Positions 27,422 to 36,582 of a DNA stretch of 64,000 bases are shown piece by piece (the stretch's first letter is position 1; every line of letters begins with the position of its first letter). The translations under genes were made by a program, and so were the position numbers. Source of the DNA: Prochlorococcus sp. AG-347-K10 (GTDB taxonomy: Bacteria > Cyanobacteriota > Cyanobacteriia > PCC-6307 > Cyanobiaceae). The stretch lies in assembly GCA_003278955.1 (NCBI GenBank), contig QCCB01000001.1, positions 1 through 64,000 on the forward strand, read 5' to 3'. Under the pieces are notes generated by a model that saw only the letters and a list, made by a program, of their open reading frames with translations, made no database searches and was not told where the DNA came from.

Positions 27422-28477
27422 ATGGCTAGGGAATCTATTTCAAAAATTGCATATAAAACGCTACAACAAAGTAAAAGCATTGCAGGTTTCGCTCACAAGC
27501 AGATCAGTTCAAGATTAATGAATTTAATTCTTCCAGATTCAACGCTTGAAAACTTCGATATAGATAAGGATCTTCTAATGCAAATTCAAAATTCCATGGA
27601 TATCCTAAGAGAAGAAGATTGGAATGATGCAGAAAAAAATATATATCCAAAAAAATTATTATTTGACGAACCATGGCTTAGATATCTAACTCAATATCCT
27701 AAAATTTGGCTAGATATGCCTAATACATGGGATAGACGCAGAAAACAAAACTTTGATGATCTTCCAAAATCAATTGATAAAGATAATTATCCTCAATATT
27801 ACTTGAGAAATTTTCATCATCAGACAGATGGTTATTTATCAGATTTTTCAGCTAGCATTTATGACCTACAAGTAGAGATACTTTTCAATGGAAGTGCTGA
27901 CTCAATGAGGAGAAGAATAATTAAGCCAATAAAAGAAGGGCTTGAAATTTTTAGAGATAGAAAAAAAAGTTCTATAAAAATACTTGATGTGGCTACAGGA
28001 TCAGGAAGAACATTAAAACAATTAAGAGCCGCATTTCCGAAAGAAAAAATTACAGGAATTGATTTATCTGATTCATACTTAAAAGAGGCAAGTAGATATA
28101 TTTCAGATTTAGATGGAGATTTAATTCAGTTAATAAAAGGTAATGCTGAGGAATTACCTTTTGATAATGATAGTTTTCAATGTATTTCTTGTGTTTACTT
28201 ATTTCATGAATTACCTAGAACAATTAGAGCTAAAGTTTTAAATGAATTTTTTAGAGTTCTTGAACCCGGAGGGATATTAGTTTTAGCTGATTCAATTCAA
28301 ATAAGTGATTCTCCTGACTTTACATCTATAATGGAAAGCTTCTATAAATCTTTTCATGAACCTTTTTATTTTGATTACATAAAAGAGGATATAGATTCTA
28401 AAATTGAGCATGTAGGGTTTAAAGATGTAAAATCAAAATCTTTTTTTATGACCAAAGTATGGTCTGCTGTAAAATAA
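27422..28477 (+). CDS. SAM-dependent class I methyltransferase
   Basis: A 351-residue protein. The N-terminal ~170 residues are a cyanobacterial extension without a recognised motif (YYLRNFHHQTDGYLSD, then YDLQVEILFNG). A Rossmann methyltransferase follows: motif I LDVATGSGRTLKQL near residue 184, acidic GIDLSD, NAEELPFDNDSFQCISCVYL and EFFRVLEPGGILVLADS, similar to UbiE/COQ5-type enzymes. Substrate unknown; quinones, tocopherols or pigments are possible for this fold. Its own promoter likely lies in the ~30 bp after the glnA terminator. Confidence 0.85.
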   Translation: MARESISKIAYKTLQQSKSIAGFAHKQISSRLMNLILPDSTLENFDIDKDLLMQIQNSMDILREEDWNDAEKNIYPKKLLFDEPWLRYLTQYPKIWLDMPNTWDRRRKQNFDDLPKSIDKDNYPQYYLRNFHHQTDGYLSDFSASIYDLQVEILFNGSADSMRRRIIKPIKEGLEIFRDRKKSSIKILDVATGSGRTLKQLRAAFPKEKITGIDLSDSYLKEASRYISDLDGDLIQLIKGNAEELPFDNDSFQCISCVYLFHELPRTIRAKVLNEFFRVLEPGGILVLADSIQISDSPDFTSIMESFYKSFHEPFYFDYIKEDIDSKIEHVGFKDVKSKSFFMTKVWSAVK

Positions 28478-28489
28478 ATAAAAAATTTT

Positions 28490-28753
28490 ATGACCTATTG
28501 GGATAAAGATACTATTAAGCTTGTTCAAAATCTTAATGACAAATTAAAAATTGATCATTCTAAATGGCATAAAGATAAAGGAAATAAATATAAACGATCA
28601 GCAGAACTAATTTCTGCGGGATTATGCCATTTAATAATTTCTTGTAATGAGAAGGAAACTATTGAGTATATAGAAGAAAGTATTAAATGGTTAAAAGAAA
28701 TTAACGTAGATCAACCTTGCCCTAGTAAAAATTACCTTTTTAAAGCCAACTGA
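28490..28753 (+). CDS. Conserved cyanobacterial small protein, unknown
   Basis: An 87-residue soluble, mainly helical protein opening MTYWDKDTIKLVQNLNDKL, with YKRSAELISAGLCHLIIS in the middle and an ending DQPCPSKNYLF. It looks like a small cyanobacterial family with a WLKxExxDxxCP-like end; I may recall it as DUF6439 but am not certain. It follows the methyltransferase by 12 bp, and its end overlaps the convergent RsbW-like gene by 22 bp. Confidence 0.65.
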   Translation: MTYWDKDTIKLVQNLNDKLKIDHSKWHKDKGNKYKRSAELISAGLCHLIISCNEKETIEYIEESIKWLKEINVDQPCPSKNYLFKAN

Positions 28754-29166
28754 AGCCTATTACCTTTACTACTCCATCTAATGTCATCAAAACATTCATT
28801 AATAATGTATAGGCCACGGCCATTTACACTACTAATTTTCTTTGGTAATTTGTAGTCTCTTTTTTTTATTTCTAGACCACTACCTTGATCCTGAATTTGC
28901 CAAACACACCAATTAGGAGTAATTATTCTTCTTACTCTAATATTTTTTTTAGGATCTAATTTATTTCCATGTTTTACTGCATTAACTAAAGCTTCATGTA
29001 AACCGAGTTTTATAAGATAGCTTGATTGAGAATTTTTAATTGGTTCTAATAATTGATCGACAAATTCATTTAACTGTAATGATGATTCGAATTCGTAGTT
29101 TGACCAGTTAATCTTTGGTCTTTTAAAAAATTTTTTTAAAATATTTTTGCCCCGAAGTAAGGACAT
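28732..29166 (-). CDS. RsbW/SpoIIAB-like serine kinase, anti-sigma type
   Basis: A 144-residue GHKL ATPase of the HATPase_c_2 group. Motifs are the N box LHEALVNAVKHGNK near residues 57-70, G1 QDQGSGLEI and G2 SVNGRGLYIINE. Proteins of this kind bind a sigma factor or other target and are countered by a STAS-domain antagonist; a STAS gene lies at 53.1 kb. Partner and target are unknown. A strongly basic N-terminus (LKKFFKRPK) precedes the domain. Confidence 0.85.
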   Translation of the reverse strand: MSLLRGKNILKKFFKRPKINWSNYEFESSLQLNEFVDQLLEPIKNSQSSYLIKLGLHEALVNAVKHGNKLDPKKNIRVRRIITPNWCVWQIQDQGSGLEIKKRDYKLPKKISSVNGRGLYIINECFDDIRWSSKGNRLQLALKR

Positions 29167-29214
29167 AATAATATTTTGATACTATATTAATTTTAACTTA
29201 TTAAATACCTCAAT

Positions 29215-29934
29215 TTAAAGAATATTATTATGTCTCTCTGCAATAGCAGGATGCCTTAGGATGGAGTCCATAAGTCTTACTCCTCTTAGTTGGTTTATTA
29301 AAGGCATATGTCCATCAGGAGCATCCAATGACCAGCAAAAAGATCCAGGATATCTAGTCCATAAGCCCTCTTTTTTCCAACCTATTTTCGGCCACATTAA
29401 TTCATATTTTTTCCCTACTGATTTTAATATCTTTGCTTGAATAGAAAATCCAAATCTCCCAGTAGAATAAATAGTCCATAATCTATCCATTGTTTGTAGA
29501 TCTTTACCTGACATATTTTTAACTTCACTATAGAAGACATATCCACGCTTCTCAGCTAATTTTCCAGCTAATTTCCGTAAGTAGGAACTTGTCAGTCTAT
29601 CTGCCTCTTCAAATTGTTGCTCAATCAACATCAATTGCAAATCTTCATAATTAATATCAACATCTGAATATGTATTAAACCAATTATTGAATTTAGAATT
29701 TTCAAAGAATTCTGGCTTAAATTTTTTTAAAACTTGCAATATCCAACCAGCAGCCCAGTCATCTCCTTCTTTATCAAAGATATCAAACAGTGATGGGCCA
29801 AGATTAAAAATATTTTCGACTTCAGATTCTATTTTAGTTAATGAATTTATTCTTTTTCTTTGATTGGAATCTACAAATTTTTTTACAAGATCTAATGTAG
29901 CATTACTATAGTTATCCTGTTCTTTGTTATTCAT
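29215..29934 (-). CDS. gun4: GUN4 domain protein
   Basis: Porphyrin-binding activator of Mg-chelatase in chlorophyll synthesis. It has 239 residues: a helical N-terminal part (~1-85, DWAAGWILQVLKKF) and the GUN4 core with DLQLMLIEQQFEEAD, MDRLWTIYSTGRFGFSIQ and a C-terminal CWSLDAPDGHMPLINQLRGV. Length suits cyanobacterial GUN4. It is divergent from mnmH with overlapping upstream space. Confidence 0.93.
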   Translation of the reverse strand: MNNKEQDNYSNATLDLVKKFVDSNQRKRINSLTKIESEVENIFNLGPSLFDIFDKEGDDWAAGWILQVLKKFKPEFFENSKFNNWFNTYSDVDINYEDLQLMLIEQQFEEADRLTSSYLRKLAGKLAEKRGYVFYSEVKNMSGKDLQTMDRLWTIYSTGRFGFSIQAKILKSVGKKYELMWPKIGWKKEGLWTRYPGSFCWSLDAPDGHMPLINQLRGVRLMDSILRHPAIAERHNNIL

Positions 29935-29968
29935 TTTAAAAAATCAATCTAAAAAAATAAAACTATCC

Positions 29969-31009
29969 ATGTATTTCAAAAGAAAAGAACTAGAGAAATT
30001 TAGAAGTATTAAAGGACCACTTATAGATGTTAGGAGCCCGAGTGAATATTATAAAGGACACATGCCTAATTCTATTAATATTCCACTATTTGATGATGAT
30101 GAGAGATCTATAATTGGTACAATTTACAAAAAAGAAGGTAGAAAAAAAGCAGTCACAGAGGGATTAAAATTTTTTGAAAAAAAAATTGAATTACTTCTTG
30201 ATAATTTCTTCAAGAGTATTGATTCTCATACAACTATTCCTAATAAAAATAATGAATTATTTATCAGGATATATTGCTCTAGAGGAGGAATGCGTTCACA
30301 AAGTATTGGTTGGTTATTAGATAAATTTAAATTAAATATAGTTACACTTAATGGCGGATACAAAATATATAGAAGATGGGTATTAGATAGTTTTTCAAAT
30401 AAGTTGAATTTAGTAGTTATTGGCGGGAAAACAGGAACAGGGAAGACAAGATTATTATCATTACTTGAGAAATATAAATATCAAACTATTGATCTTGAAG
30501 GATTTGCTTGTCATAGAGGAAGTACATTTGGAGGTTTAGGAATGAAAAAACAACCCTCAAATGAACAATTTGAAAATATAATTGCAGAAAAATTAAATTC
30601 TTTTATATTTTCTAATAATATTTTTGTAGAAGCTGAAAGTGCAAATATAGGTAAATGTAAAATTCCTCATGAATTCTTCAATCAGATGAAAAATTCTAGG
30701 AGGATTGAAATTATAAGGAGCGAATCTAACAGGTTAGATGAATTAATAGATACTTATAGTGTATTTACAAAAGAGAAACTCAAAGAATCAGTACTAAGGA
30801 TAAAAAAAAGACTAGGACCGCAAAGAACAAAAATAGCTCTTGAATCAATTCATAATGAGAAATGGGACTTAGTTTGCAGATCAGTTTTAGATTATTATGA
30901 TAAGTGTTATGAATATGAAAAGGTCGGCAAAACTAATATAAAGATAATAGATTTAACTAATAAAAAATATGATGAAAGTATCCTAGAGTTAATAAATAAT
31001 GTTTTATAA
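29969..31009 (+). CDS. mnmH: tRNA 2-selenouridine synthase
   Basis: A 346-residue protein with an N-terminal rhodanese domain (LIDVRSPSEYYKGHMPNSIN) whose catalytic cysteine is in IYCSRGGMRSQSIGWLL (about Cys103), and a P-loop region GGKTGTGKTRLL near residue 152. This is the architecture of MnmH/SelU/YbbB, which replaces sulfur by selenium at the wobble 2-thiouridine of some tRNAs. The ATG at 29969 starts directly at the rhodanese domain; the upstream frame to 29924 overlaps gun4. SelD is not in the window. Confidence 0.9.
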   Translation: MYFKRKELEKFRSIKGPLIDVRSPSEYYKGHMPNSINIPLFDDDERSIIGTIYKKEGRKKAVTEGLKFFEKKIELLLDNFFKSIDSHTTIPNKNNELFIRIYCSRGGMRSQSIGWLLDKFKLNIVTLNGGYKIYRRWVLDSFSNKLNLVVIGGKTGTGKTRLLSLLEKYKYQTIDLEGFACHRGSTFGGLGMKKQPSNEQFENIIAEKLNSFIFSNNIFVEAESANIGKCKIPHEFFNQMKNSRRIEIIRSESNRLDELIDTYSVFTKEKLKESVLRIKKRLGPQRTKIALESIHNEKWDLVCRSVLDYYDKCYEYEKVGKTNIKIIDLTNKKYDESILELINNVL

Positions 31010-31069
31010 AATAACTACAAACGAATATGAAAAATATTTCCTAAGATAAAAAATCATCTACCGAGTATT

Positions 31070-31423
31070 ATGACAACAAATAAAACTGCAAAAATACAAT
31101 TTTATGAGGGAACTGATGAACCAGTAGTGCCAGAAATAAGACTGACTAGGAGTAAAGATGGTACCACCGGTCAAGCATTATTTTTGTTTGAAAAACCTCA
31201 GGCATTATCCTCAATTACAGACGGTGAAATAACGGGTATGCGTATGATTGATACTGAAGGTGAAATATTAACTAGAGAAGTTAAAGTAAAGTTTGTTGAT
31301 GGAGAACCAATATTTTTAGAAGCGGTTTATATATGGAAGAACACACCAGACTTTGACAGATTTATGAGATTTGCAAATAGTTATGCCAAATCAAATGGAT
31401 TAGGATATTCTGAAAAGAAGTAG
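31070..31423 (+). CDS. psb28: Photosystem II protein Psb28
   Basis: A 117-residue soluble protein that associates with PSII assembly intermediates. The family is recognisable from [33 protein letters not shown] and [21 protein letters not shown] at the C-terminus. Length is as expected. It stands alone between mnmH and the AI-2E permease with a 60-bp leader. Confidence 0.95.
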   Translation: MTTNKTAKIQFYEGTDEPVVPEIRLTRSKDGTTGQALFLFEKPQALSSITDGEITGMRMIDTEGEILTREVKVKFVDGEPIFLEAVYIWKNTPDFDRFMRFANSYAKSNGLGYSEKK

Positions 31424-31436
31424 AATATTATGAAAA

Positions 31437-32480
31437 TTGAATAGTTCATCATATTTCAAGTTAGTAGTAATATTAATCACTTTATTAATTGTATGGACTT
31501 TAAGGGATTTTCTCCTACTAATAATTTGTTCTTTAGTAATTTCAAATATTGTATGTAATTTATCTAATCAAATCCAAAAAGGTTTAAAAATTCCTCGAAC
31601 AATTTCTTTGTTTCTTGTCTTAGCCGTCATATCAGTAATAATATTTACTATTTTTATTCTTGTATTACCTCCGTTTATAAAAGAATTCAATGAAATACTA
31701 GTTGACATTCCAAATGGTTTATCAAAAATAAATCTATTGATCAATACAAATCTGAACAAATTTAATAGCTTATTTTATGGCGAACAATCAGAAAATGTTA
31801 TAGACATATTCAGTTTAATAAATAATGTAGTTACCATTCCAGATGTCTCAACTATTGCAAAAGCTATTCAAGAAAGTTTTAAGAATTTAATTAATATTGC
31901 GGGGAATCTAGGTTCAGGTCTTTTGAGATTAATATTCGTATTAGCAGTGAGTTTGATGATTTCTATTGAACCAAAACAATATAAAGAAAATGTACTTCTA
32001 TTAATACCAAAAAATTACCGTAATAAATTTAGAAATATTCTCGAAAAATGCAATATTGCATTAGCAAATTGGACCTTTTCTATGGTCATAAGCTCATTAT
32101 CAGTAGGTTTATTATCATTAATTGTTTTATCTATATTAGATGTCAAATACGTTGTCTCAAATGCTTTAATAGCAATGGTTCTTAATATAATTCCGAATAT
32201 AGGTCCAGTTATTAGTGGTATATTTCCAATCTCAATTGCACTACTAGATAATTTTTGGAAACCACTGGCAGTTTTAGGATCATATGTAATCATTCAAAAT
32301 ATTGAAAGCTATATCATAATGCCATCTATAATGAAGAAAAAAGCAAACCTACTTCCTGGTTTGACATTAATTTCACAATTTGGATTTACCTTCATTTTTG
32401 GTCCATTAGGCTTAATACTATCTCTTCCATTAGCTGTAGTAATACAGGTTTTAATCAAAGAATCATTTAAAGATATTTAA
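31437..32480 (+). CDS. AI-2E family (PF01594) transporter
   Basis: A 347-residue membrane protein with about eight hydrophobic segments and the family blocks LVLPPFIKEFNEI, MVISSLSVGLLSL, ALIAMVLNIIPNIGPVISGI and QNIESYIIMPSIMKKKANL. Members export small molecules or ions; the substrate here is unknown. The start is TTG at 31437; an ATG at 31430 is out of frame and closes after four codons. It follows psb28 by 13 bp, so cotranscription is possible. Confidence 0.9.
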   Translation: MNSSSYFKLVVILITLLIVWTLRDFLLLIICSLVISNIVCNLSNQIQKGLKIPRTISLFLVLAVISVIIFTIFILVLPPFIKEFNEILVDIPNGLSKINLLINTNLNKFNSLFYGEQSENVIDIFSLINNVVTIPDVSTIAKAIQESFKNLINIAGNLGSGLLRLIFVLAVSLMISIEPKQYKENVLLLIPKNYRNKFRNILEKCNIALANWTFSMVISSLSVGLLSLIVLSILDVKYVVSNALIAMVLNIIPNIGPVISGIFPISIALLDNFWKPLAVLGSYVIIQNIESYIIMPSIMKKKANLLPGLTLISQFGFTFIFGPLGLILSLPLAVVIQVLIKESFKDI

Positions 32481-32483
32481 AAA

Positions 32484-32666
32484 CTACTTAATTAATTTTT
32501 TATATAAATATGGGTATGAAAAAAGTATAAAGATAGCTAATGGATGTTTACCAATAGCAAAATATAGAGAACTAAAAGTAAAATGATCAAATAATATTCT
32601 TAGCTCAGTAGAAAGATCTATTAAAACTAAAGAAAATAAAATTATCAAATAGTAATTCAGTTTCAT
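32484..32666 (-). CDS. Small membrane protein (60 aa), unknown
   Basis: A short protein with two hydrophobic stretches (YYLIILFSLVLIDLS and PLAIFILFSYPYLY) around LRILFDHFTFSSLYFAIGKH. The middle motif FDHFTxxSL seems to recur in marine Synechococcus and Prochlorococcus, as far as I recall. Function unknown. It lies 18 bp downstream of secF on the same strand and so ends the secDF transcript. Confidence 0.7.
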   Translation of the reverse strand: MKLNYYLIILFSLVLIDLSTELRILFDHFTFSSLYFAIGKHPLAIFILFSYPYLYKKLIK

Positions 32667-32684
32667 AAAATGAGAATCTTAAGC

Positions 32685-33599
32685 TCAGTCTTTAAGCAAC
32701 AAAGATGGAGCCAATAAAATACTTGAATAACTTCCAACAATAATTCCTAATGATAAGGCCAAAGAAAACCAAAACAGCGAGTAAGATCCAAACAAAATTA
32801 TGCTTAATAATGGGATAAGGGTTGTAATACTAGTAAAAGTTGTTCTCCTAAATGATTCGTTTACTGATAATTGAATAGTTTCGTTATAGCCTTCTTCCTT
32901 TGATTTTAAATTCTCACGAATTCTATCAAAAATAACAACAGTATCATTTACAGAATAACCAGCAATAGTTAACAAGGACACCGCAAATAAACTATTTACC
33001 TCGACAGATAATATAATTCCCAACCAGGAAAATATACCAAAAACAATTAATAAATCATGGAATAAAGCTAATAATGCAAATAATGCATATTTTTTATCAA
33101 ACCTAATAGTTATATATAAAGATATTGCAAATAAAGAAACCAACAATGAAGTAACACAATTAGTAAGTAATCTTTTTCCAAGCTTTGGACCTATTAGCCT
33201 TGAATCCTTACTCTCATAATTTAGAGGTCCAATAATATTATCAAGACTAGTAATTAGATTATTTGATTCTTCGATACTCAAATAAGGTGTTCTTATTGAA
33301 ATTAATTTATTATTATTTTGGAATTGTAATTTTATATTATTTATAAAGTTTTTATTACTAAAGATCTCTCTTAAATTTTCTAAAACTGAATCAGGGGAAA
33401 GATTAGAACATTCTTCTTCACAAACTCTTTCTATTCTTAGTTCATTTCCTCCAACAAAATCCATCCCTAAATTTATAGGTTTCTTATAGGAAGTATTAAA
33501 AGTTGAATATAAAATTCCTAAAAGACTTAACAAAATAAGAAAAGTTGAAAAACTAAATATCTTTCTTTTATTTTTTATTAGTTCAAGATTGAATTTCAT
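32685..33599 (-). CDS. secF: Protein translocase subunit SecF
   Basis: A 304-residue membrane protein that works with SecD to pull preproteins through SecYEG using the proton gradient. It has one N-terminal helix, a periplasmic domain, then five helices. Signatures are NLGMDFVGGNEL near residue 38 and the helix region DTVVIFDRIRENLK and SITTLIPLLSII. It follows secD by 21 bp. Confidence 0.96.
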   Translation of the reverse strand: MKFNLELIKNKRKIFSFSTFLILLSLLGILYSTFNTSYKKPINLGMDFVGGNELRIERVCEEECSNLSPDSVLENLREIFSNKNFINNIKLQFQNNNKLISIRTPYLSIEESNNLITSLDNIIGPLNYESKDSRLIGPKLGKRLLTNCVTSLLVSLFAISLYITIRFDKKYALFALLALFHDLLIVFGIFSWLGIILSVEVNSLFAVSLLTIAGYSVNDTVVIFDRIRENLKSKEEGYNETIQLSVNESFRRTTFTSITTLIPLLSIILFGSYSLFWFSLALSLGIIVGSYSSILLAPSLLLKD

Positions 33600-33620
33600 G
33601 GGAAATTAGAAACAAAAAAT

Positions 33621-35090
33621 TTAATTTGAAAAATTATTCTTGGGTAGATAGAGATTTTTTTGTCTTAAAGATTGATATGTTGTAAAAAATCGCAAAATAG
33701 TTTTAGAACAATTTAAAGAGGTAAACAAGCTTATTAGAACTCCAATACCTAATGTTGCTGCAAAACCTTTAACAAAATTTGTTCCTAATAAAAATAATAC
33801 AAAACAACTTAGAAGAGTTGTAATATGACCATCAACTATAGATGAATTAGCTCTTTGATAACCGCTATCAATAGCTCTTGAAAGAGTATTGCCTTCATAT
33901 AATTCTTCTCTAATTCTCTCAAATATTAGAATATTTGCATCAACAGCCATACCAATGCTAAGAATAAGCCCAGATATTCCCGGTAAAGTCAAAGTTACAG
34001 GAATTAAAGAATATAGGGCTAAGTTAAAGAAACCATAAAGTACTAGAGATAGAACTGAAACGAAACCTAGAATTCTATAATTAAAAATCATAAATATTCC
34101 AACAAAAATTAATCCACTAATAGCTGCATAAAGACTTTTTAAAATATTTTTGGATCCCAATAGCGCCCCTATAGTGTTAGTTTCTACTATTTCAATTGGC
34201 AATGGCAATGAGCCTCCTTTAAGTTGAACTTCTAATTCTCTAGCATTTTCAGCACTAAAATTACCGCTTATTGTTGCTGATCCACCTGTAATACCAGTAC
34301 TAGCAAACTGGTTACCAACACTAGCTTCACTTATTGATTCGCCATCAAGAATGATAGCCAAAAGTTTATTAGTGCCAGCAATTGACTTTGTAATTTCTGC
34401 AAACTTTTCACCTCCTGAATTACTAAAAGTTAATAAAACTTCCCAATTACTATTGGTTTGTTCTTGTCTCCTTCCTGCGTTAATAAGATCTTTACCAGAT
34501 AAATCTGTTTTATTAAATAAATTAGTAATTTCTTTATCAACATACTTTTTAATTTCAATTAACTTCCCATATAAATCATTACTAGTAGATGAGTAATTCA
34601 ATTCTTGCTCTATATCTTTAAGATCATCTTGAATAACTTTTAAGAAATTATCATCATTTTGATTTTTTTCTGCAAAGGAATATTGTCCAATTAATTCTTT
34701 AATACTCAATCTCTGAATTTGCAGGGTTTTTAAATCTGTAGATGTTCCTTCTTTTTGGGTTCTAAATTCTAATAAAGCAGTCTTACCTAATACCCTTGAA
34801 GCAACTAATGGATTTTGTTCGCCTGGTAATTCTAAAATCAATTGATCTTCACCTAGGGTTTGCAAATTAGACTCAGAAACTCCTAAATTGTTAACGCGCT
34901 TATCTATAACCGAATTAACTGCTTCAAGTTCATCCCTTGATACCTTACCTTCCCCTTTAATAATTTGTAGTGTGAGTTGAGAACCCCCTTGTAAATCCAA
35001 TCCCAACTGTAAGGGATAATTTATTAATAGATAAACAGATAAAGTAAGTAGAAATATAATAAAAAAAAGCCAACCTTGCCTTCTTTTCAT
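33621..35090 (-). CDS. secD: Protein translocase subunit SecD
   Basis: A 489-residue membrane protein, six helices. The N-terminal helix is followed by LQLGLDLQGGSQLTLQI near residue 28, then the large periplasmic P1 domain (with NNLGVSESNLQTLGEDQLILELPG) and the C-terminal helices with IGMAVDANILIFERIREEL. It begins 3 bp after pdhB, so it is probably cotranscribed with the dehydrogenase gene. Confidence 0.96.
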   Translation of the reverse strand: MKRRQGWLFFIIFLLTLSVYLLINYPLQLGLDLQGGSQLTLQIIKGEGKVSRDELEAVNSVIDKRVNNLGVSESNLQTLGEDQLILELPGEQNPLVASRVLGKTALLEFRTQKEGTSTDLKTLQIQRLSIKELIGQYSFAEKNQNDDNFLKVIQDDLKDIEQELNYSSTSNDLYGKLIEIKKYVDKEITNLFNKTDLSGKDLINAGRRQEQTNSNWEVLLTFSNSGGEKFAEITKSIAGTNKLLAIILDGESISEASVGNQFASTGITGGSATISGNFSAENARELEVQLKGGSLPLPIEIVETNTIGALLGSKNILKSLYAAISGLIFVGIFMIFNYRILGFVSVLSLVLYGFFNLALYSLIPVTLTLPGISGLILSIGMAVDANILIFERIREELYEGNTLSRAIDSGYQRANSSIVDGHITTLLSCFVLFLLGTNFVKGFAATLGIGVLISLFTSLNCSKTILRFFTTYQSLRQKNLYLPKNNFSN

Positions 35091-35093
35091 TTT

Positions 35094-36077
35094 CTATATA
35101 CTCCCACTAATTAAGTGTTCAACTTTTTCAACTATTTGATTTGGTTGGATTATTGTCAAATTCTCAAGATTTCCATTATAGGGAGTTGGAATGTCCTGAC
35201 TAGATAATCTAATTGGTCGGGCATCTAGATCATCAAAACACTCTTCTGTTATCAAGGCAATTAATTCTGCACCAATACCACCAGTCTTCATACATTCCTC
35301 AACAATAATTACTTTATTTGTTTTTCTTATTGATTTTGAGATGGTTTCCATATCAAATGGTTTTAAACTTATTAAATCTATTAACTCAACATCTATTCCT
35401 TTTTTTTCTAATTCTTCAACAGCCTTAAGGCAGTGATGTCTCATTCTTGAATAAGTCAATAAAGTAATATCTTTCCCTTCTCTCACAACGTCAGCCTGAT
35501 CTAAAGCGCAAGTATAATCACCCTCAGGTAATTCCTCAGACAAATTGTATAGGAGAACATGTTCGAAAAATAGAACCGGATTATCATCTCTTATAGCTGC
35601 TTTCATTAAACCTTTAGCATTTGTTGGTGTACTACATGCAACAATCTTTATGCCAGGAACTGCATGAAAATATGCTTCAAGTCTTTGACTGTGCTCAGCA
35701 CCAAGTTGACGTCCAACTCCTCCAGGTCCTCGAACTACTGCTGGTATTTTATAATTTCCGCCACTTGTATATCTAAGCATACCCATATTATTTGATATCT
35801 GATTAAAAGCTAAAAGCAAAAAACCCATATTCATTCCTTCTACTATTGGTCTTAAGCCAGTCATTGCTGCACCCACAGCCATACCCGTAAAACTATTTTC
35901 GGCTATTGGAGTATCTAAGACTCTTAACTCTCCATATTTTTCATATAAATCCTTAGTTACCTTATAAGATCCTCCATATTGACCAACATCTTCCCCCATA
36001 ACGCAAACATTTACATCATTTGCCATTTCTTCATCAATTGCCTCTTTCAAAGCATTAAATAATAATGTTCCAGCCAC
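35094..36077 (-). CDS. pdhB: Pyruvate dehydrogenase E1 component, beta subunit
   Basis: A 327-residue transketolase-like subunit. With PdhA it decarboxylates pyruvate and loads the acetyl group on E2, feeding fatty acid and acetyl-CoA metabolism. Motifs are [52 protein letters not shown] and a C-terminal [11 protein letters not shown]. The start is GTG at 36077. It precedes secD by 3 bp. Confidence 0.96.
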   Translation of the reverse strand: MAGTLLFNALKEAIDEEMANDVNVCVMGEDVGQYGGSYKVTKDLYEKYGELRVLDTPIAENSFTGMAVGAAMTGLRPIVEGMNMGFLLLAFNQISNNMGMLRYTSGGNYKIPAVVRGPGGVGRQLGAEHSQRLEAYFHAVPGIKIVACSTPTNAKGLMKAAIRDDNPVLFFEHVLLYNLSEELPEGDYTCALDQADVVREGKDITLLTYSRMRHHCLKAVEELEKKGIDVELIDLISLKPFDMETISKSIRKTNKVIIVEECMKTGGIGAELIALITEECFDDLDARPIRLSSQDIPTPYNGNLENLTIIQPNQIVEKVEHLISGSI

Positions 36078-36126
36078 AATTAATTACCTAATTAATCACA
36101 TATATAATCCTACCACTTTGAATAAT

Positions 36127-36222
36127 TCACCCTCCTTCAGCGAAGGTTATGAGTAGTAATATTGATAAAATCATTCCAGGTGACAGCAAAAGGACTAAAA
36201 GGCCTAAGTCATGTAAAGACAT
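36127..36222 (-). CDS. Possible micro-protein (31 aa), single membrane helix
   Basis: Reading MSLHDLGLLVLLLSPGMILS, then ILLLITFAEGG and a stop, this frame encodes one hydrophobic helix of ~20 residues with a short soluble end. It lies between the DUF3082 gene and pdhB on the same strand, where no larger gene fits, and it resembles small subunits of membrane complexes. No clear ribosome-binding site precedes the ATG. I do not recognise a family. The plus-strand frames across the same bases look less gene-like. Confidence 0.45.
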   Translation of the reverse strand: MSLHDLGLLVLLLSPGMILSILLLITFAEGG

Positions 36223-36256
36223 TCAAAGAAAGTGTTTTCTTAATAATATTGGCAAT

Positions 36257-36559
36257 TCAATTTTTCTTCAGAAAAAAACTGCGAATAAATACAATAAAAA
36301 GGCCTATACCTATAAAAGCAAAAGAAAAAGTTAGCAAAAAAGATAATCCAATTATTAATGTATTAATACTAGAGGAAATATTTTGGACTATTTCAGAAGA
36401 ATTAGACGGTTTATGTACTGAAAAATAAATTGCAATTTTATTACTTAAAAAATAAAAAAATATAAATAATAAAAAACTTGTTAATGATCCAACAATAAAA
36501 TTTAAAGGTCCTTTTACGGGAATGTTTTTTTCAATATTCTCATTACTATTATCAGCCAC
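36257..36559 (-). CDS. DUF3082 membrane protein
   Basis: A 100-residue protein with a polar N-terminus (ADNSNENIEKNIPVKGP) and two long hydrophobic segments (FIVGSLTSFLLFIFFYFLS and TLIIGLSFLLTFSFAFIGIGLF). I assign the cyanobacterial DUF3082 family; function unknown. It follows ispE by 23 bp on the same strand. Confidence 0.75.
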   Translation of the reverse strand: MADNSNENIEKNIPVKGPLNFIVGSLTSFLLFIFFYFLSNKIAIYFSVHKPSNSSEIVQNISSSINTLIIGLSFLLTFSFAFIGIGLFIVFIRSFFLKKN

Positions 36560-36582
36560 AATAGATCTTATATAAAAAAAAT

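Noticed and set aside
36131..36148. CCTTC/GAAGG hairpin upstream of pdhB
   Set aside because: No T-run follows on either strand, and the bases belong to the end of the 31-aa frame.
36149..36428. Two plus-strand frames opposite the DUF3082 gene and the 31-aa ORF
   Set aside because: Most of their length is antisense to DUF3082, they lack start signals and the encoded sequences are low-complexity Lys/Ile-rich.
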